From contig JASSKH010000031.1 in the NCBI GenBank assembly GCA_031763025.1, positions 5,795,458 to 5,859,457 of the forward strand: 64,000 nucleotides of DNA, in the 5' to 3' direction. The notes under the pieces were generated by a model. The model had not been told where the DNA came from. It worked only from the letters and a program-made list of their open reading frames with translations, and did no database searches. Both the position numbers and the translations under genes were made by a program. The DNA comes from Macrocystis pyrifera (taxonomy: Eukaryota > Sar > Phaeophyceae > Laminariales > Laminariaceae). Positions 32,295 through 43,434 of the stretch are shown here, in pieces; the stretch's first letter is position 1; every line of letters starts with the position of its first letter.

Positions 32295-34640
32295 TATCTA
32301 TTCCTTTGCCACAAGGGCACACCCTTGTAGCTACTTCCTCCTCCCTCTCCCGGGTACTGGTATACGTCGTTCTCCGTTCTGGCAGGTCCAGGTCATCTAA
32401 GCGGGTCGCACTTCCAGCGATTTCGCAAAGTCCATTGGGCCGTGCAAAATACATTTCATCCCTGCCCCTTCTCTTAACCCCCAGTATATCTCTTCAGTGT
32501 TTCTTCTCCTTCCCTTTTTTTCTTAGCGCTACGAGCCTTTCCCTTCGTTCTATCCTTTCTTTTACCTCTGTCATTGTGCCCCCCAAACTTCTCTATGGAC
32601 ATCATCTCTTCTTGGTGTCCTCCTACATCCTCCCATACTTTCTCGACTACGCTATCCCACCTTATTCCAGTAACTTTACAGCTTCACGATTCAGCTATGG
32701 CTGGCAACCTCTTTTTTCACATGTTCTTTCGTTTTACTTTATATTGCCATTTTTTTTTACTTTATCGCGTCTCTTTCGGTGTTAGGTGGGTACATTCCGA
32801 GTCCTGCTCTCAAAACTATAGTACTCGTCGTGCTTTTCGAGCCGCTGTCATCTGCACTGTTTCTAGCCGTTTTACGACCTTCGCCCACACTCCTCCTGCA
32901 ATTCTAGCTTGGGTACTATCACCTCCATCAGGGTGCATATCTTATTCCTCCATCAGGATGCACCTCTTAATCCTAGTGTCAAGGTGCGAGTCTGTTAGGA
33001 TCGCACCCATCTTGCCTACGTGTGCTCTACCCTTCCCGATTGCTCTTGCTATGTGTGCATCCCAAGAAAATTATTTTGAGATTTATACGCCAAGGTATGT
33101 ACAGTGGTCTACTACGTATCGGTGACTAATCGTCTCCCCACTTCCAACTGAAATTTACCGGGTTCACCTTATCTTCGTTACATACGACCGTTGCGCACTT
33201 TTTTTACATCCACCGTCACCCTCCATTTCCTATAGTAGTGCACTCTAGTGCTTCATCTGTTTGTTTCTGTAATACTTCGAGTGTTTCTGATATCCCCACG
33301 AAATCATGCGCGGGCATGACTCGCAACACCGTCTCTTCCCCCGCCGTGACTCCCTGCTTTGCTGCTTCGAGACCAAGATCACTTGCTTAGATTAGGTGAG
33401 AGCGTACATTCCTGTGCAACTCCTTGAAAAACATCAACAAACTTCGATATTTCCCCGTCCCAGCATCAAAGCACTTCTCGAGCATCCCGTCATATTATTT
33501 AAGCATTCTCAACATCATTCCCCCGATCCCTCTTTCCCACAGCCTTTTCCACAGCCCAATTCTTCATACTGCTCTGTCGTAGGTCTTCCGTGCATCTAGA
33601 AACAAACAGAACGTTGATAACCCCGCGTCTTTCCTACCTTGGATTATCTTACCAATTGTGTACACATGGTCTACGCAGTTACGGTTCGGCCGAAACCCTG
33701 CTTCCCCTTCGCTTATTCTGTCTTCCTTCTCCATCATTGTTCCCATCCCATCCTTCAAAATCTTACAGAGTGTTTTCCCTACGGTGCTTTGTATCGCTTT
33801 CCCTCTATAGTTCCCCGGGCCAGCGTCGTCTCCATACCTAAAAAAAAGCACTACTTTGCTCCTTCTCTCCACCTCTTGTAGATACGTGCGTATTCGTTTT
33901 TCCATATCCAGTTGTACAACATAACCATCACGGAAAGCATTCCTTCTCCCCGGTACTTCACACATTAATTTACCATTTGATCTGCCCCTGCTACCCTTCT
34001 ATTCTCAGGATTAGCTACACACCTATTTTTTCTTCCCTCGTGAATTCTCTCTCTCTGTAACCCTTCTGAACCGCATTCAGCCCTTCCGGGCGAATCTACT
34101 TTCGCCTCTGCCCACCGGTTGATTTCCTTCTCGTATCCTGCGTTGAACGTTTCGTTGGCCGCGGGCGTTCCTACTGAAGCTTGCGGTTATGCTCTACGAT
34201 CTCTCCCCTTCGAACGACTGGCCATTTTACCGCTCTGCTTAGGGGTGCAGTCCCGTGGTAGGGAGAATCCACTCAAATTCTAAGTAGTTTGTCCCGAAAA
34301 AACGGGACTGCAGTCCTAAAATGGTTGATGCAGCTATTCCCGCGTCTCTTGCTTGTGTGCCCAGTATCCCTTTGATCCCTGCCCACATCTGCTTCATCCC
34401 GCCATCAGACTGTTCCTTCGTTTTATTGACCACCAGTACGCCTTCCCGTATCCCATTCTTCGTCGTCTTCTTCTCTCATAATTTATTTTACTTAATTTCT
34501 ACTGCTGTAAGCCATAGCATACTCCTCCCATCTTGCCGTAGTTTTACTTGGTGCATATATTTGCGTGTGCCTTTCTCCTTACTCTTACACCAGCCTCTGA
34601 TAATTTCCTCATGCCAGGCAGCAGAGGGGAGGGCGATAAG
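32290..34640 (-). pseudogene. Non-LTR retrotransposon relic (reverse transcriptase)
   Basis: Minus-strand frames, broken by many stops and shifts, encode in order KTKEQSDGGMKQMWAGIKG (about 34420-34360), then NYRGKAIQSTVGKTLCKI, EGEAGFRPNRNCVDHVYTIG and a L-D-A-R-K block (33800-33580). These are the fingers-palm part of a LINE-type reverse transcriptase. The catalytic F-A-D-D box appears as P-A-H-D at about 33301-33314, so the active site is lost. The downstream KVNPVNFSWKWGDD and WDSVVEKVWEDVGG (about 32615-32660) are typical C-terminal blocks. The element would copy itself by target-primed reverse transcription (family knowledge). A MITE-B is inserted in its 5' part and a MITE-A at its 3' edge. 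Long plus-strand frames here are antisense shadows. Confidence 0.85.
34244..34320. mobile_element. MITE-B nested in the retrotransposon relic
   Basis: GGTGCAGTCCCGTGGTAG, AAATTCTAAGTAGTTTGTCC and AACGGGACTGCAGTCCTAAAA. The retrotransposon reading resumes on both sides. Confidence 0.78.
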
Positions 34641-35250
34641 AAGGGGAGTGATACTGCTGTGGTTGGTGCGGCATGCCCTGCCTCGGCTAGCTCGTCACAC
34701 TCTGCTGTCTGAGCTTGAGGCGCAGGTGCGGCAGAGACGGGCGAAACAACACTCGAGCGTGGCACTCTTGGCTCCGGGCACGTTAGAAGGTCGTGTCGGG
34801 GCAGCAGGCTTTGCCGGGGCCACAGGCGCGTTCTGTCCACAGCAGTGATGGGCCGCCCGTGCCGGAAGGCTCTGCCGTTCTCCCCCTCCCCCTCTTTCAA
34901 TGGTGTTTTGCATGATACGCGGTGCCGAGAGCCGCTTTCGTGAGAAGAGCCTCTGGGTGACAAAGACACGAACTATATCCTTATTCACACTCTTTGGAAG
35001 GCGTACCGACCCCGGGCGAACATATTTTTTATAGCTTGGAAGGCGTACCGCCCAGGGGGAGGGAGGGGTGTGATATCTAATTAGGCCCGCTGGTAGACCT
35101 TAAACACCCCCGGGTGATATATATAATTATTCATACTCCTGGGAACGCTTTTTTTTATCACCGGGGGTGTTTCCTGTGGTGGCGTGGTATCTAGGAGAAG
35201 GATGCTGCAGCTGCTGTAGTATCTTACATGTATATATTTTTTTTTATTTT
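34640..35250. other. Stretch without recognised features
   Basis: Two frames of 97 and 141 codons overlap at 34544-34988 (minus) but show no domain. Part probably belongs to the 5' region of the retrotransposon relic. Confidence 0.4.
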
Positions 35251-35254
35251 TTAT

Positions 35255-35312
35255 CCTCCGGCGGATTTGGTAAAAATCATAGCTCAAGCTCACCACGCTT
35301 CCACGTTTAGAA
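35255..35312. repeat. Family W repeat, copy 1
   Basis: TATCCTCCGGCGGATTTGG, TAAAAATCATAGCTCAAGC and TCACCACGCTTCCACG. Related copies lie at 47980-48035 and, inverted, at 61010-61055. Confidence 0.6.
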
Positions 35313-35865
35313 TAAATACCTGTCGTCAATTTATACCCCGTCGCTACCGTTGCACCTTGTAGGCCAAGTACCCCATTTAATAGGACTGCAGTCCCTGAAG
35401 GGACACAGCAGTAGGCCGGTACAGTATTCTATCTTGCATGATACCAGCACTCTGTACCGGCTACCATCGTTTAGCACTGCTGCGGCAGCAAGGAAGGGCT
35501 ACTCGTATGACTGCTGCTGTGGGCTCAACAAGACATTCTTTGGTACTGGCTGGCTGGCTGGCTGTCACAGCCCATAGGTTTGGTACTGTAACAGCAGCAG
35601 TACCTACTTCGTACGCATCACGTACGCACAAGCACAGCCGTGCTGGCTTTAGTTTGTCGGGCTCTATTTTTAATAGACTATATGTAACAAATACCTGACA
35701 GTAAAGACGATGGTACCCTGCCTAAAAGAGCCTCAGATCTCACATGATGCATGTATCATTGGCTGATCTGCTGCTGCAGCTGCAGTACCTCTGGTGCAAT
35801 ATGTGGGTATCAAAACATTTGAAAAAAAAAACAAAAACTATTATACCAGAGGTACCTGGTTTTGA

Positions 35866-35950
35866 CTCTTTTAGTACCGCAGTCCCGTTTTGGGGACCAA
35901 CAACTTGGTTATTGACTCGATTATCCCCGAAACGGGACTGCGGTTCTAAA
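35866..35950. mobile_element. MITE-B
   Basis: CTCTTTTAGTACCGCAGTCC, GTTTTGGGGACCAAC, TTATCCCCGAAACGGGACTG and CGGTTCTAAA. Confidence 0.78.
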
Positions 35951-36639
35951 TTTTACAGAGGGTCATGGATCTATGCTATCATCAACATGTATTGCTGCTG
36001 CTGTGGTATTGTTTTGATCAACTGTGTCCCGGTAAATAATGACCGTTTGGATTCAATATTAATGCACAAACGCTCCTCATGTTTCCGTACAGAGTACAGA
36101 GTAGTGATATACCTCCTGGGGTACCAGGTAACTCGTACGACGTGGTACCGCCTCGAAAAGCACATCAACACGCTCACTCGATGGAATGAACGGACCGATG
36201 GATTCGATGGGGCGATGGCCGCGCAATCACCAACTATTGATATTACCTACCAGGTACTATGCTGTGCTGTGATACCAGAGGGTACGACTGCGTATATTAA
36301 TATTAATAGTATTAATGTTTGAATATCATATCTTTTAGTCGTACTGCTCAAGTACAGCAGTACTTGTTTAGTGCATCCTGCATCGTTTTAGTGCAGTATT
36401 TCCGCGTGCTTCAAGCGCTACGGGCTCGTAAAACATCACGGAAGAAGACCTGCCAGGAGGTGGGTGGGTGTACCCCCACCTCCCCCCCGGCGCGCGTGCG
36501 CGTCCCCGCTACTGCTCCCCCCGACGCCCGACGCGCGCACTCGAGAACAAGCAATTTATTGGTTTGATCGACATTTTGTTGTAGATGGTTGTAAACACTC
36601 TGCGATCTTCGTTCTGTTTGATTGTATTTTCAAGTGAAA

Positions 36640-37741
36640 TAAACACATGAATCTACGTACTGTTTGTTGTAAGCATGCAACCCCGCCGAGAGGGTCAAAA
36701 TGCGTACCTGGGCACGTCGCCACCTCGGTCGGATCCGCAGCGGTCACGACGGGCGCAGGCGGCCCCGGCGGAAGCAAGCTCACTCGACGTCTCGCGTTCG
36801 AAGCTCGCGCAGAGCGTGGTCTTGGGCTGCCGTCAATTGCGCCTGCAGAGTCTGGATCCTGAGCACCATCATGATGAGCCGAAGCAACACAAGCAGCAGA
36901 AACAGCAACAACAGCAGCAGCGGCAGGCTGCAGAGCAGAAGAAAAGCGCAAGCTTTTCTTTCCGATGCTTGGTGCGCCGCCGGGCGTGGTTCTCTTCCTA
37001 CCAATACACGCTCGGCTGCTTCCGTTATCGGGTATCATGGCTTCCCGTCAAGGGGTATGTCTCGGTTTGCAAGGGGCTGTACTACTGACTGTCGGTGGGC
37101 TTGCTTGTGTGTGGTGGGTACATGAGTTTCTCGTTTTTCGGTTCTTCCCGCATTCAAATATTAGTGCTAATCCCGGAGATTTCCGCCTCCCCCAACTATA
37201 CAAACCCTCATTATACATATTTTTTTGTTTTACGAAAGCTGTGCTCTCTCACAAGGTGTGAGTGTGCTGGAGAGCGTTCGACGGGCGCATTGCGGCGTCG
37301 ATCCGACCTTTGGCTTCGGCCCTGCGCGTCAAGTTCCTCCGGTTTATCCCCGGCTTCCTGGTGCCGTCACGAAAGGTGAGCCCCCACTCGTCACGATCGG
37401 GTTTCTTCGAACCTTTCCGAGCGAGAGGCAAAAATTATGATAGGGCAAGGAAGGTGAAGGTCAATTGAGAGCTTTCGTCTGTTTCCTGTGTAGCTCTTCC
37501 ATCCCCAGGCGCTTCCCCTGTTGTGCTTGAGCTTCTCGACGCAGCAGCATCTCTCCCGAGGCTTCCCCTGCGGAAGCTTATTGGCGACCACGGTGAGAGT
37601 GACGGATCTTGGCGTGCGCTCGCTGCCAGGGCTTCGCCCTCCCCATTGCCGTCTTTTGGCGAACCGTTTTCCCGTGAGAGTGTGACTACTACCCGACGGC
37701 CGATGCTGCCTCCTATTGAGAGGAGACTAGCTGGGGGGTAA
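36640..37741 (+). CDS. Putative multi-exon gene, function unknown
   Basis: A locally GC-rich block with plus-strand splice signals. Candidate donors are GGGTATGT at 37058, AAAGGTGAGC at 37376 and CACGGTGAGA at 37592. Candidate acceptors are TACGAAAG near 37220 and CCTGTGTAG at 37494. If 37376 joins 37495, one frame reads VPPVYPRLPGAVTK then ALPSPGASPVVLELLDAAAS and stays open to TAA at 37739. Other frames and even the minus strand are also partly open, for example a Leu-rich membrane-like 74-codon frame at 37004-36780. I do not recognise the product, and the exon structure is a guess. Confidence 0.3.
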
Positions 37742-37759
37742 AAATGTAAATTGTCGATA

Positions 37760-38400
37760 CGGCACCTCAGAGACTGCTACGGTTGACAGCACACACCCTA
37801 CCTACCTTGCCTTGCCCTTACGTAGGCCATCGCCCAACATGCACTCGTTGGCTCCAGTGTCGTCTCTCCCTTGGGGAGCCCGCAAGAAACTGTCTCCCTC
37901 TGCCGTCCTCTCTCTCCCGTTCGATGGGATTCCTGGCGCTGCTGCTGCTGCTGCTCGAGATTTATAGATTTGGGAGAAGTCTTGCGATGCCAGTGTGTAT
38001 GTACCTACCCAGTATCATACCTGCAGGTACTATTGCCGTACGACGTATTAATAGTTGTGTACTCGTGTAGACAAACTGCTTGTGGCTGCAGGTACTACTG
38101 CTGCTGTCTGTTGTAGTTGTGTACTGGTACAAGACAACTGCTCCGGCACCGGCACTCGTCCCTCCCTTTTGTTTGTTGCACTGGTATTTTTTTTTCCCCT
38201 TGCTGTGTCTGGTGCTCGATGGTTTAATCTTAGTGAACGAGTGTGTTGTGCGCTGCTGTTACGTATTGATTGCGTGTCGGGATGTTTTGGATGTTTTCAG
38301 CAATAAGGCTACACAACGGGTTGCCTCGCTGCCTCACATTGAGAAGACTACCGACCGCGGTACATTCGTAGAGGGTCACCACCGTATAATATACCAGATG
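37760..38400. other. Stretch without recognised features
   Basis: CTG-rich patches near 37938 and 38099, and several TACCTGCAGGTA or TACTGCTG words. The apparent Leu-rich frame at 38080 is driven by these words. Confidence 0.45.
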
Positions 38401-38409
38401 CCCTCGTGT

Positions 38410-38625
38410 ACCGTCGCCGAAAGTGCGAGTTGGCAAATTTTCGGATTCAAATCGGTGAGCGGTGAGAACGATGACCTGAGCACTGTCCGCGATAAAAATG
38501 AGGGTACGTACCGGGGAGGGGGGGGGGGCAAAGACTCCTTCCTGTGACCCTCCGGCGTGTTTGGAAGCCCGCTAGGGTAAGACCTCGATCATATTGAGCT
38601 GGAAATTAGAAGTGGTTTGGCTGCG
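38410..38625 (+). repeat. SINE-like repeat body, copy 1
   Basis: CCGCGATAAAAATGAGGGTA, CGTACCGGGGAGGGGG, CCTGTGACC and GAGCTGGAAATTAGAAGTGG match the 3' body of the element at 42053. The tRNA-like head is not seen here. Confidence 0.55.
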
Positions 38626-39256
38626 TAGGTACTGGTACTGTGGGTAGTTCTAGCCAGTACGCAGCCAGGAACCTGGATCCGACCAGGATTTTTGGCCGCG
38701 ACTTCGCAGGGGGCCCCGCCGGAGGCGCCCCCGGAGGGCCCCGCTGGTGGCGCCCTTCTGGAGCCACGTTTTTACGCATATACGCGATTTGGCTTCACTA
38801 TCGATAGAGCTACAGGAGTAGAACATAGATGGTATGTACGTTGATTTTGGGGCGTATCTCAAAAGCAATGTTTGGGTCAGGGGTGGCAGATTGACCCACA
38901 GGGAAGAGTCGAAAAAGCTAACGAAATGTACGGCTGTATAGGTGATACAGCCGTATATACACGGATTGCTGCTGCTGTCGTTCTTGTTTTCTTTCTTGTC
39001 ATATTGCATATCATGCGATGGGTTTCCGTTGGATGATGGGGCGTTTTTGTGGGACGTACGTAAATCACTTGAATGCAGTAGAAGACCGCCAACAAGAACC
39101 ATCTAATCTGAGCAGGCCTTATAAGTGTATTGTGGCATATCCTTGCGCAACCTTTTGGCATAGGTTAGTATATAGGATTTAGTGTAGCACTCGCCGCTGA
39201 GCACGAGTTCCTAATATAAATTTCTTAACGTCACCCAAGAATTGATCCTTCTTATT

Positions 39257-39365
39257 ATTACGGGGGTCCATAGTTAACGGGACCAAATTTTGTTAGTAGA
39301 AATTGGCAAATATATAGGTTTTTATGTACATCATAGGTCCTGTTAACTATGTACCCCCCCGTAAT
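39257..39365. mobile_element. MITE-A, copy 7
   Basis: ATTACGGGGGTCCATAGTTAA is mirrored by TTAACTATGTACCCCCCCGTAAT, flanked by TA. Confidence 0.88.
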
Positions 39366-39997
39366 AGGTTATTTCTGAGCTGTGGGTCTATACTGTACCT
39401 CGTCATACTGGAATCCTGACACCTCCTTCAGCCAGAAGAGGTGTATCTGTCGGTAGATGCTGACCCTGTACCGAACCCGAAGAGACGATTGTTGAAGATG
39501 GCATACGAGCAGCTGTTGCCAGGAGCTCACGCAGCAGGATATTTCTAGCTGTCGTCAGCTTGTATGCGTTGGGTTTCGATGAAAAACGAAAAAAAAAAAA
39601 AAAAAACAAAACAAAACGAAGCAAACCATTGTGTCACACGTTGGGTACGAAAAGCAGGACTTGCGACATTCGTGTATACGCCGAAAACCCCGCACCCCAC
39701 TGACCACCTTTGAACGACCCGCCAACCCCGCCAGTCGGTGCGCGGTCACCCCTAGCTGTGCTGCGCTTCGGGGAACAGCTGCACCGTTCGCGGCCAGCTA
39801 CGCCTCCAAAAACCTCGTCCGCCGTACAAGTACTCGAACAGCAGCAGGAACTTTCGAGTACCCAACCAAGTGTCAAGTTTGTTCGGAGGTAGATGTTTTC
39901 TATAGAAGGCACGGCACAACAGCAAGCGCACGAGGAACCAACAGACCACAACCGTAGCAGGTATACGTAGCCCAGCGAGCTGTTCCCATCTGAGACG

Positions 39998-40291
39998 CTA
40001 GGTGCGCATGGCCTCGGCGGCTGGTGGTACTGTTGTGTTTGTGGGCCCCTGCTTGCTTTCTGTCTGCGCTGATGCGATAGCGATCAAAACTGCTGCTGTG
40101 AAAATAAAAGTTTTTTGTTGGCTGATCTGCGCTGATGCGATAGCGATCAAACCGCTGCTTGCTGTGAAATAAAACTGTTCGGTGGCTGATGTGTGGTGTT
40201 GTTCCGCTGAAAATTTTTCGGAGGCCATCGCGGCCGTGCGTAGATCCGCGTGACAGTGATTCCGAAGGATGTCGCTGACAGTTTGCGCCAT
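39998..40291 (-). CDS. Possible small ORF, 97 codons
   Basis: Starts MAQTVSDILRNHCHADLR and contains a repeated block LIAIASAQ, once followed by ISQQKTF and once by TESKQG. The repeat reflects a DNA tandem duplication of about 65 bp (40057-40185). It follows the neighbouring minus-strand frame by 16 bases and could be the same transcript. No domain is recognised. Confidence 0.3.
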   Translation of the reverse strand: MAQTVSDILRNHCHADLRTAAMASEKFSAEQHHTSATEQFYFTASSGLIAIASAQISQQKTFIFTAAVLIAIASAQTESKQGPTNTTVPPAAEAMRT

Positions 40292-40307
40292 CGAGATTGG
40301 TAAAACA

Positions 40308-40598
40308 CTAAAACACTCGCGTTTTCTTCAGTCCGGCGAAATCTAAGGACCGGTTCGTCTTGATAATAAAGTCTACACGCTCCTTATTTTGCGCCGAGTG
40401 CCAGGTAAAAGCAGCGCGTACGTATAGATTTTGAGTCGCAGCGAACATGTTCACGATTCGCGCGAGCACGGCAGCTTGGTCGGGACCTTGAGCCCAACAC
40501 GAAAAGATTGTTGTTTGTGGTTCGATTGGGACAGGAACAACGCCATCGTTTTTTTGAAGGCGCTCGCTGCTTCGCTCGAGCCCGATCAGTGAGTGCAC
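40308..40598 (-). CDS. Possible ACT-like domain ORF, 96 codons
   Basis: The frame contains EPQTTIFSCWAQGPDQAAVL, ARIVNMFAATQNLYVRAAFT and ERVDFIIKTN. The pattern G-P-D, three residues, V-L-A-R-I followed by a beta-like run resembles an ACT ligand-binding domain, but this is a weak pattern match. It could be one exon of a larger gene or a self-contained small protein. Composition is balanced, unlike the surrounding repeats. Confidence 0.35.
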   Translation of the reverse strand: MHSLIGLERSSERLQKNDGVVPVPIEPQTTIFSCWAQGPDQAAVLARIVNMFAATQNLYVRAAFTWHSAQNKERVDFIIKTNRSLDFAGLKKTRVF

Positions 40599-40928
40599 TG
40601 GCGTGTTGACGCAGTCTTTGTGTCCTGTCTACATGACTGCAGCTGCGAGTACCTACGTAGTCCAGAGAAACCGGTGCAGTCTCAAATCCCCCTGCTGGTG
40701 TTCATCAGCCAGTTGTAGTAGGTGCAGTCTTAAATCCCCCTGCTGGTGTTTATCAGCAAGTTGTAGTATCTACTGACTCAAGCTGCCAGTCATTGGCCCT
40801 ACACAATGACATGTACCCTGTTGACGGGTGCATGCCAGTACCTGGTGCAGTATATTCGTTAGGTATGCTGGTACACGATATGGAGCTATTGCGGCGTTTG
40901 CACTGTAGCGGGGGGAGGGGAGCGTATT

Positions 40929-41035
40929 ATTACGGGGGTCCATAGTAAATAGGACCAAATATTGTTAGTAAAAATAGGTAATTATAGAGGTTTTTGTGTG
41001 TACCGTAGGTCCTATCAACTATGGTCCCCCGTAAT
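40929..41035. mobile_element. MITE-A, copy 8
   Basis: ATTACGGGGGTCCATAGTAA is mirrored by CAACTATGGTCCCCCGTAAT, TA flanks. Confidence 0.88.
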
Positions 41036-41198
41036 AATACATAGTAATCACAGCCGAATATGGTAAACATGGGGGTTTGGGTCTATCGTGGGTTCTGTGC
41101 GTGTGTGTGTGTGTTTTTTTTTTCTTCACCATCCCATTTTTTAGCTTTGCCCTTCGTTTCTCTCTCACCCCCAGTCGTAACTCAGATCCGAGGTCACT

Positions 41199-41305
41199 AT
41201 TACGGGTGACCATAGTAAATAGGACCAAGTATTGTCAGTAAAAATAGGTGAATATATAGTTGTTTTTGTTTACCGTAGGTCTTGTTTCCTATGCCCCCCC
41301 GTAAT
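41199..41305. mobile_element. MITE-A, copy 9
   Basis: ATTACGGGTGACCATAGTAA is mirrored by TTCCTATGCCCCCCCGTAAT, TA flanks. It is only 163 bp from copy 8. Confidence 0.86.
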
Positions 41306-41503
41306 AGTACTGTTCTTGCCTCGCATTGTTATCGCGGGAAGACTTCGGCCCTTTCTTCCCTCTTCGACTCGACTCGCGTCTAATTGCGCCTACCCACGCT
41401 ACTACAGCAGGCGCTCTCAGCAGTCGATTCTGTTTTTTTCTTGCAAAGTACACTGAAAAATGTTCGACTACCCACGTGGGGTTCGAACTCCAGTATCGAC
41501 TCT

Positions 41504-41727
41504 GATCACGGTGACCATTGACATACAGGCCCAAAACGGGGGGGGAGAGGCTTCCCAGTGTCTTTCTGAAGAGTACAAAATGTAGGATCGATGGGAAGCC
41601 TGTCATCAACCGCCAGGTTTGCACAGACGACGAGTTTTATTCACGCAGTAGTTTTTGATATGCGTGCGCGCCAGAATGGGTGTTTTTGGGATTATTTTGG
41701 GCCTATTTACTGTGGGCCTCCGTCATA
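41504..41727 (-). mobile_element. Family Y element, copy 3 (inverted)
   Basis: GATCACGGTGACCATTGAC at the left and GGCCTATTTACTGTGGGCCT, CCGTCATA at the right. GGCCCAAAACGGGGGGGAGA and the ACTACTG-GTGAATA region (read inverted) match copy 1. Confidence 0.62.
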
Positions 41728-42052
41728 CCTTGGAATATTCCCCGCCGTGTTCTGAGGGGTTGGGTTGTGGGCTTCGGATAGGGAAGGCAACGACGCAAAG
41801 AGGCAATGGCAGACAGCATCGCGCTTGCTGCTTGGCTGCGGTGAGGCGGCATGCTTTCGTATTCAACTAGTGGCCGCGCTGTTGGAACGAGGCTTGTCTA
41901 CCCCACCGTATATCAGGGATCGCGGTGCGTGTCCCCGAAATGGCGGTGGTAGGCGCAGTTGGCTTATCGCTGGAGGTGATAGACACTCAGTCAGGTTGGT
42001 GCTGAATGCACTTGGTATTTCGAAATAACATACTATTTACGGGGGGCCATCG

Positions 42053-42380
42053 ACCGGCGTCCCCGGTGGCTTGGTAGGTGGTCCGCGAGCCTATCAAGAT
42101 CGATTTCGTGAGTTCGAGTCTCACCGAGTGCATGCTCATAGGGACTTTTTCTTGCATAAAAATGATTAGCGGAAAGCGCGAGAGCGTGAGTTAGCTGTAC
42201 ATTCGATGAAAATCGACGAGCAGTGGGAATGCTGAACCCTATGCGCGATAAAAACTAAAGGCACGTACCGGGGGGGAGAAGGGACGACACCTGTGACCAC
42301 GGCTTGTCCAGAAGATCGTCGAGGGTAAAACCTCCTACGAGTGGGCTGGAAAGTAAAAGTGATGATTTAAAAAAAATATA
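42053..42380 (+). mobile_element. SINE-like element with tRNA-like head
   Basis: GGTGGCTTGGTAGGTGG (A-box-like) and GTGAGTTCGAGTCTCACC (B-box-like T arm) are about 45 bp apart, as in a tRNA. The body has GCGATAAAAACTAAAGGCAC and GGGCTGGAAAGTAAAAGTG, shared with 38410-38625, and ends in an A-rich tail. No target duplication was resolved. Confidence 0.55.
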
Positions 42381-42387
42381 TATAAAT

Positions 42388-42495
42388 ATATAGTAAATAG
42401 GACCTACGGTAGGACCTACGGTACAGACAAAAAACTATATATTTACCAATTTTTACTAACAGTATTTGGTACTATTTACTATGGTCCACTGTAAT
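42388..42495. mobile_element. MITE-A, copy 10 (left end decayed)
   Basis: ATAGTAAATAGGACCTACGG and TTTACTATGGTCCACTGTAAT. GGACCTACGGTA is duplicated near the left end and the terminal TTACGGGGG is lost, replaced by a TA-rich tract. Confidence 0.75.
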
Positions 42496-42619
42496 AGAGA
42501 TCAGAACCAAAATATGATGTGTACACTTTGGGGATACCTTGTTTTCGGGGTCCATCATGGGTTCTGTTTACTACGTATTAGTATGTATTACAATGCCCCC
42601 CCCCCCCCCTGTACTAGAA

Positions 42620-42762
42620 TATATCTGCCAGGTCGGTGAAAACCCGACGTGCTCCGTCCCGGCATTGTAGGGATGCGAAGGTCTACGGTCATACGACTAC
42701 GGCCGTGCATAAGATCGAGTAGATCTCTCCTATCGAGTACGCCCCCCTCCCTCCCCCCCCCC
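42620..42762 (+). repeat. Family P repeat, 3' part, variant end and C-rich tail
   Basis: CAGGTCGGTGAAAACCCGAC, GTGCTCCGTCCCGGCATTG, then AAGATCGAGTAGATCTCTCC and TATCGAGTACGCCCCCC. Confidence 0.82.
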
Positions 42763-43129
42763 GGTACTAGCTTGAAGACGGGTTTAGTGGTTAGTGGCCC
42801 TTAAGAGGTGTTCTACGATAGAGGTTCACCCTAAAATTTCCGAGACTACTGCTGTGTCCTCCCAAGGTAGATTGCGGACTTCAACGAGGACAAACATGTT
42901 GAATACGGCTGATGCTACACGCATATGCATACTACTGTATGGATGGTACGTGTAGGTACGCTTTGTGCCCAACAAAGAGTGCAGCTACATACTCGCATGC
43001 GGCCAGGGTCTCATCGAGGTCTGGAACATGAGGCGTCCGGTACGGACGCCTTGGTGTTGGCTTAGAAAATAAACGCGTTTCCCCCAAGGTGACACCTCTG
43101 TATCGTACGAGAACGCCTCCCTTTCTGAA

Positions 43130-43207
43130 CCGCACTGCTGTACATGAACCTATGTTTTTGACTCTATTTTCAAGTGATTTGTCCCCAAAACGGGACTGCA
43201 GCCCTAT
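43130..43207. mobile_element. MITE-B, 5' side decayed
   Basis: AACCGCACTGCTG at the left is weak. The right has CAAGTGATTTGTCCCCAAAA, CGGGACTGCAGCCCTA. Confidence 0.6.
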
Positions 43208-43250
43208 TAGGATTGTACGGCGCTTGCAGCGTAGCACGGTACTATCGACT

Positions 43251-43358
43251 ATTACGGGGGACCATAGTAAATAGGACCAACTATTGTTGGAAAAAAATAG
43301 GTAAATCTATAGGTTTTTGGGTGTACCATAGGTCCTATTTAGTATGGTCCCCCGTAAT
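43251..43358. mobile_element. MITE-A, copy 11
   Basis: ATTACGGGGGACCATAGTAAAT is mirrored by ATTTAGTATGGTCCCCCGTAAT. It is among the best-preserved copies. Confidence 0.9.
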
Positions 43359-43434
43359 AAAATACACTATTATCAATGTAACACACACTCAGGGGCGAAT
43401 TTCCGAGCCGAGTTTCTCCAAACCCAGGAGAGGA

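Noticed and set aside
32574-33125. 183-codon plus-strand frame
   Set aside because: It is antisense to recognisable reverse transcriptase blocks of the non-LTR relic.
35744-36322. 192-codon plus-strand frame
   Set aside because: It includes a whole MITE-B and many short dispersed words. There is no domain.
36780-37004. 74-codon Leu-rich membrane-like minus frame
   Set aside because: The Leu run is encoded by a CTG/CAG repeat, and plus-strand splice signals lie around it. It could not be supported as a gene.
41461-41500. tRNA-like GTGGGGTTCGAACTCC word
   Set aside because: It resembles a B box, but no A box or acceptor pairing was found at the right distance.
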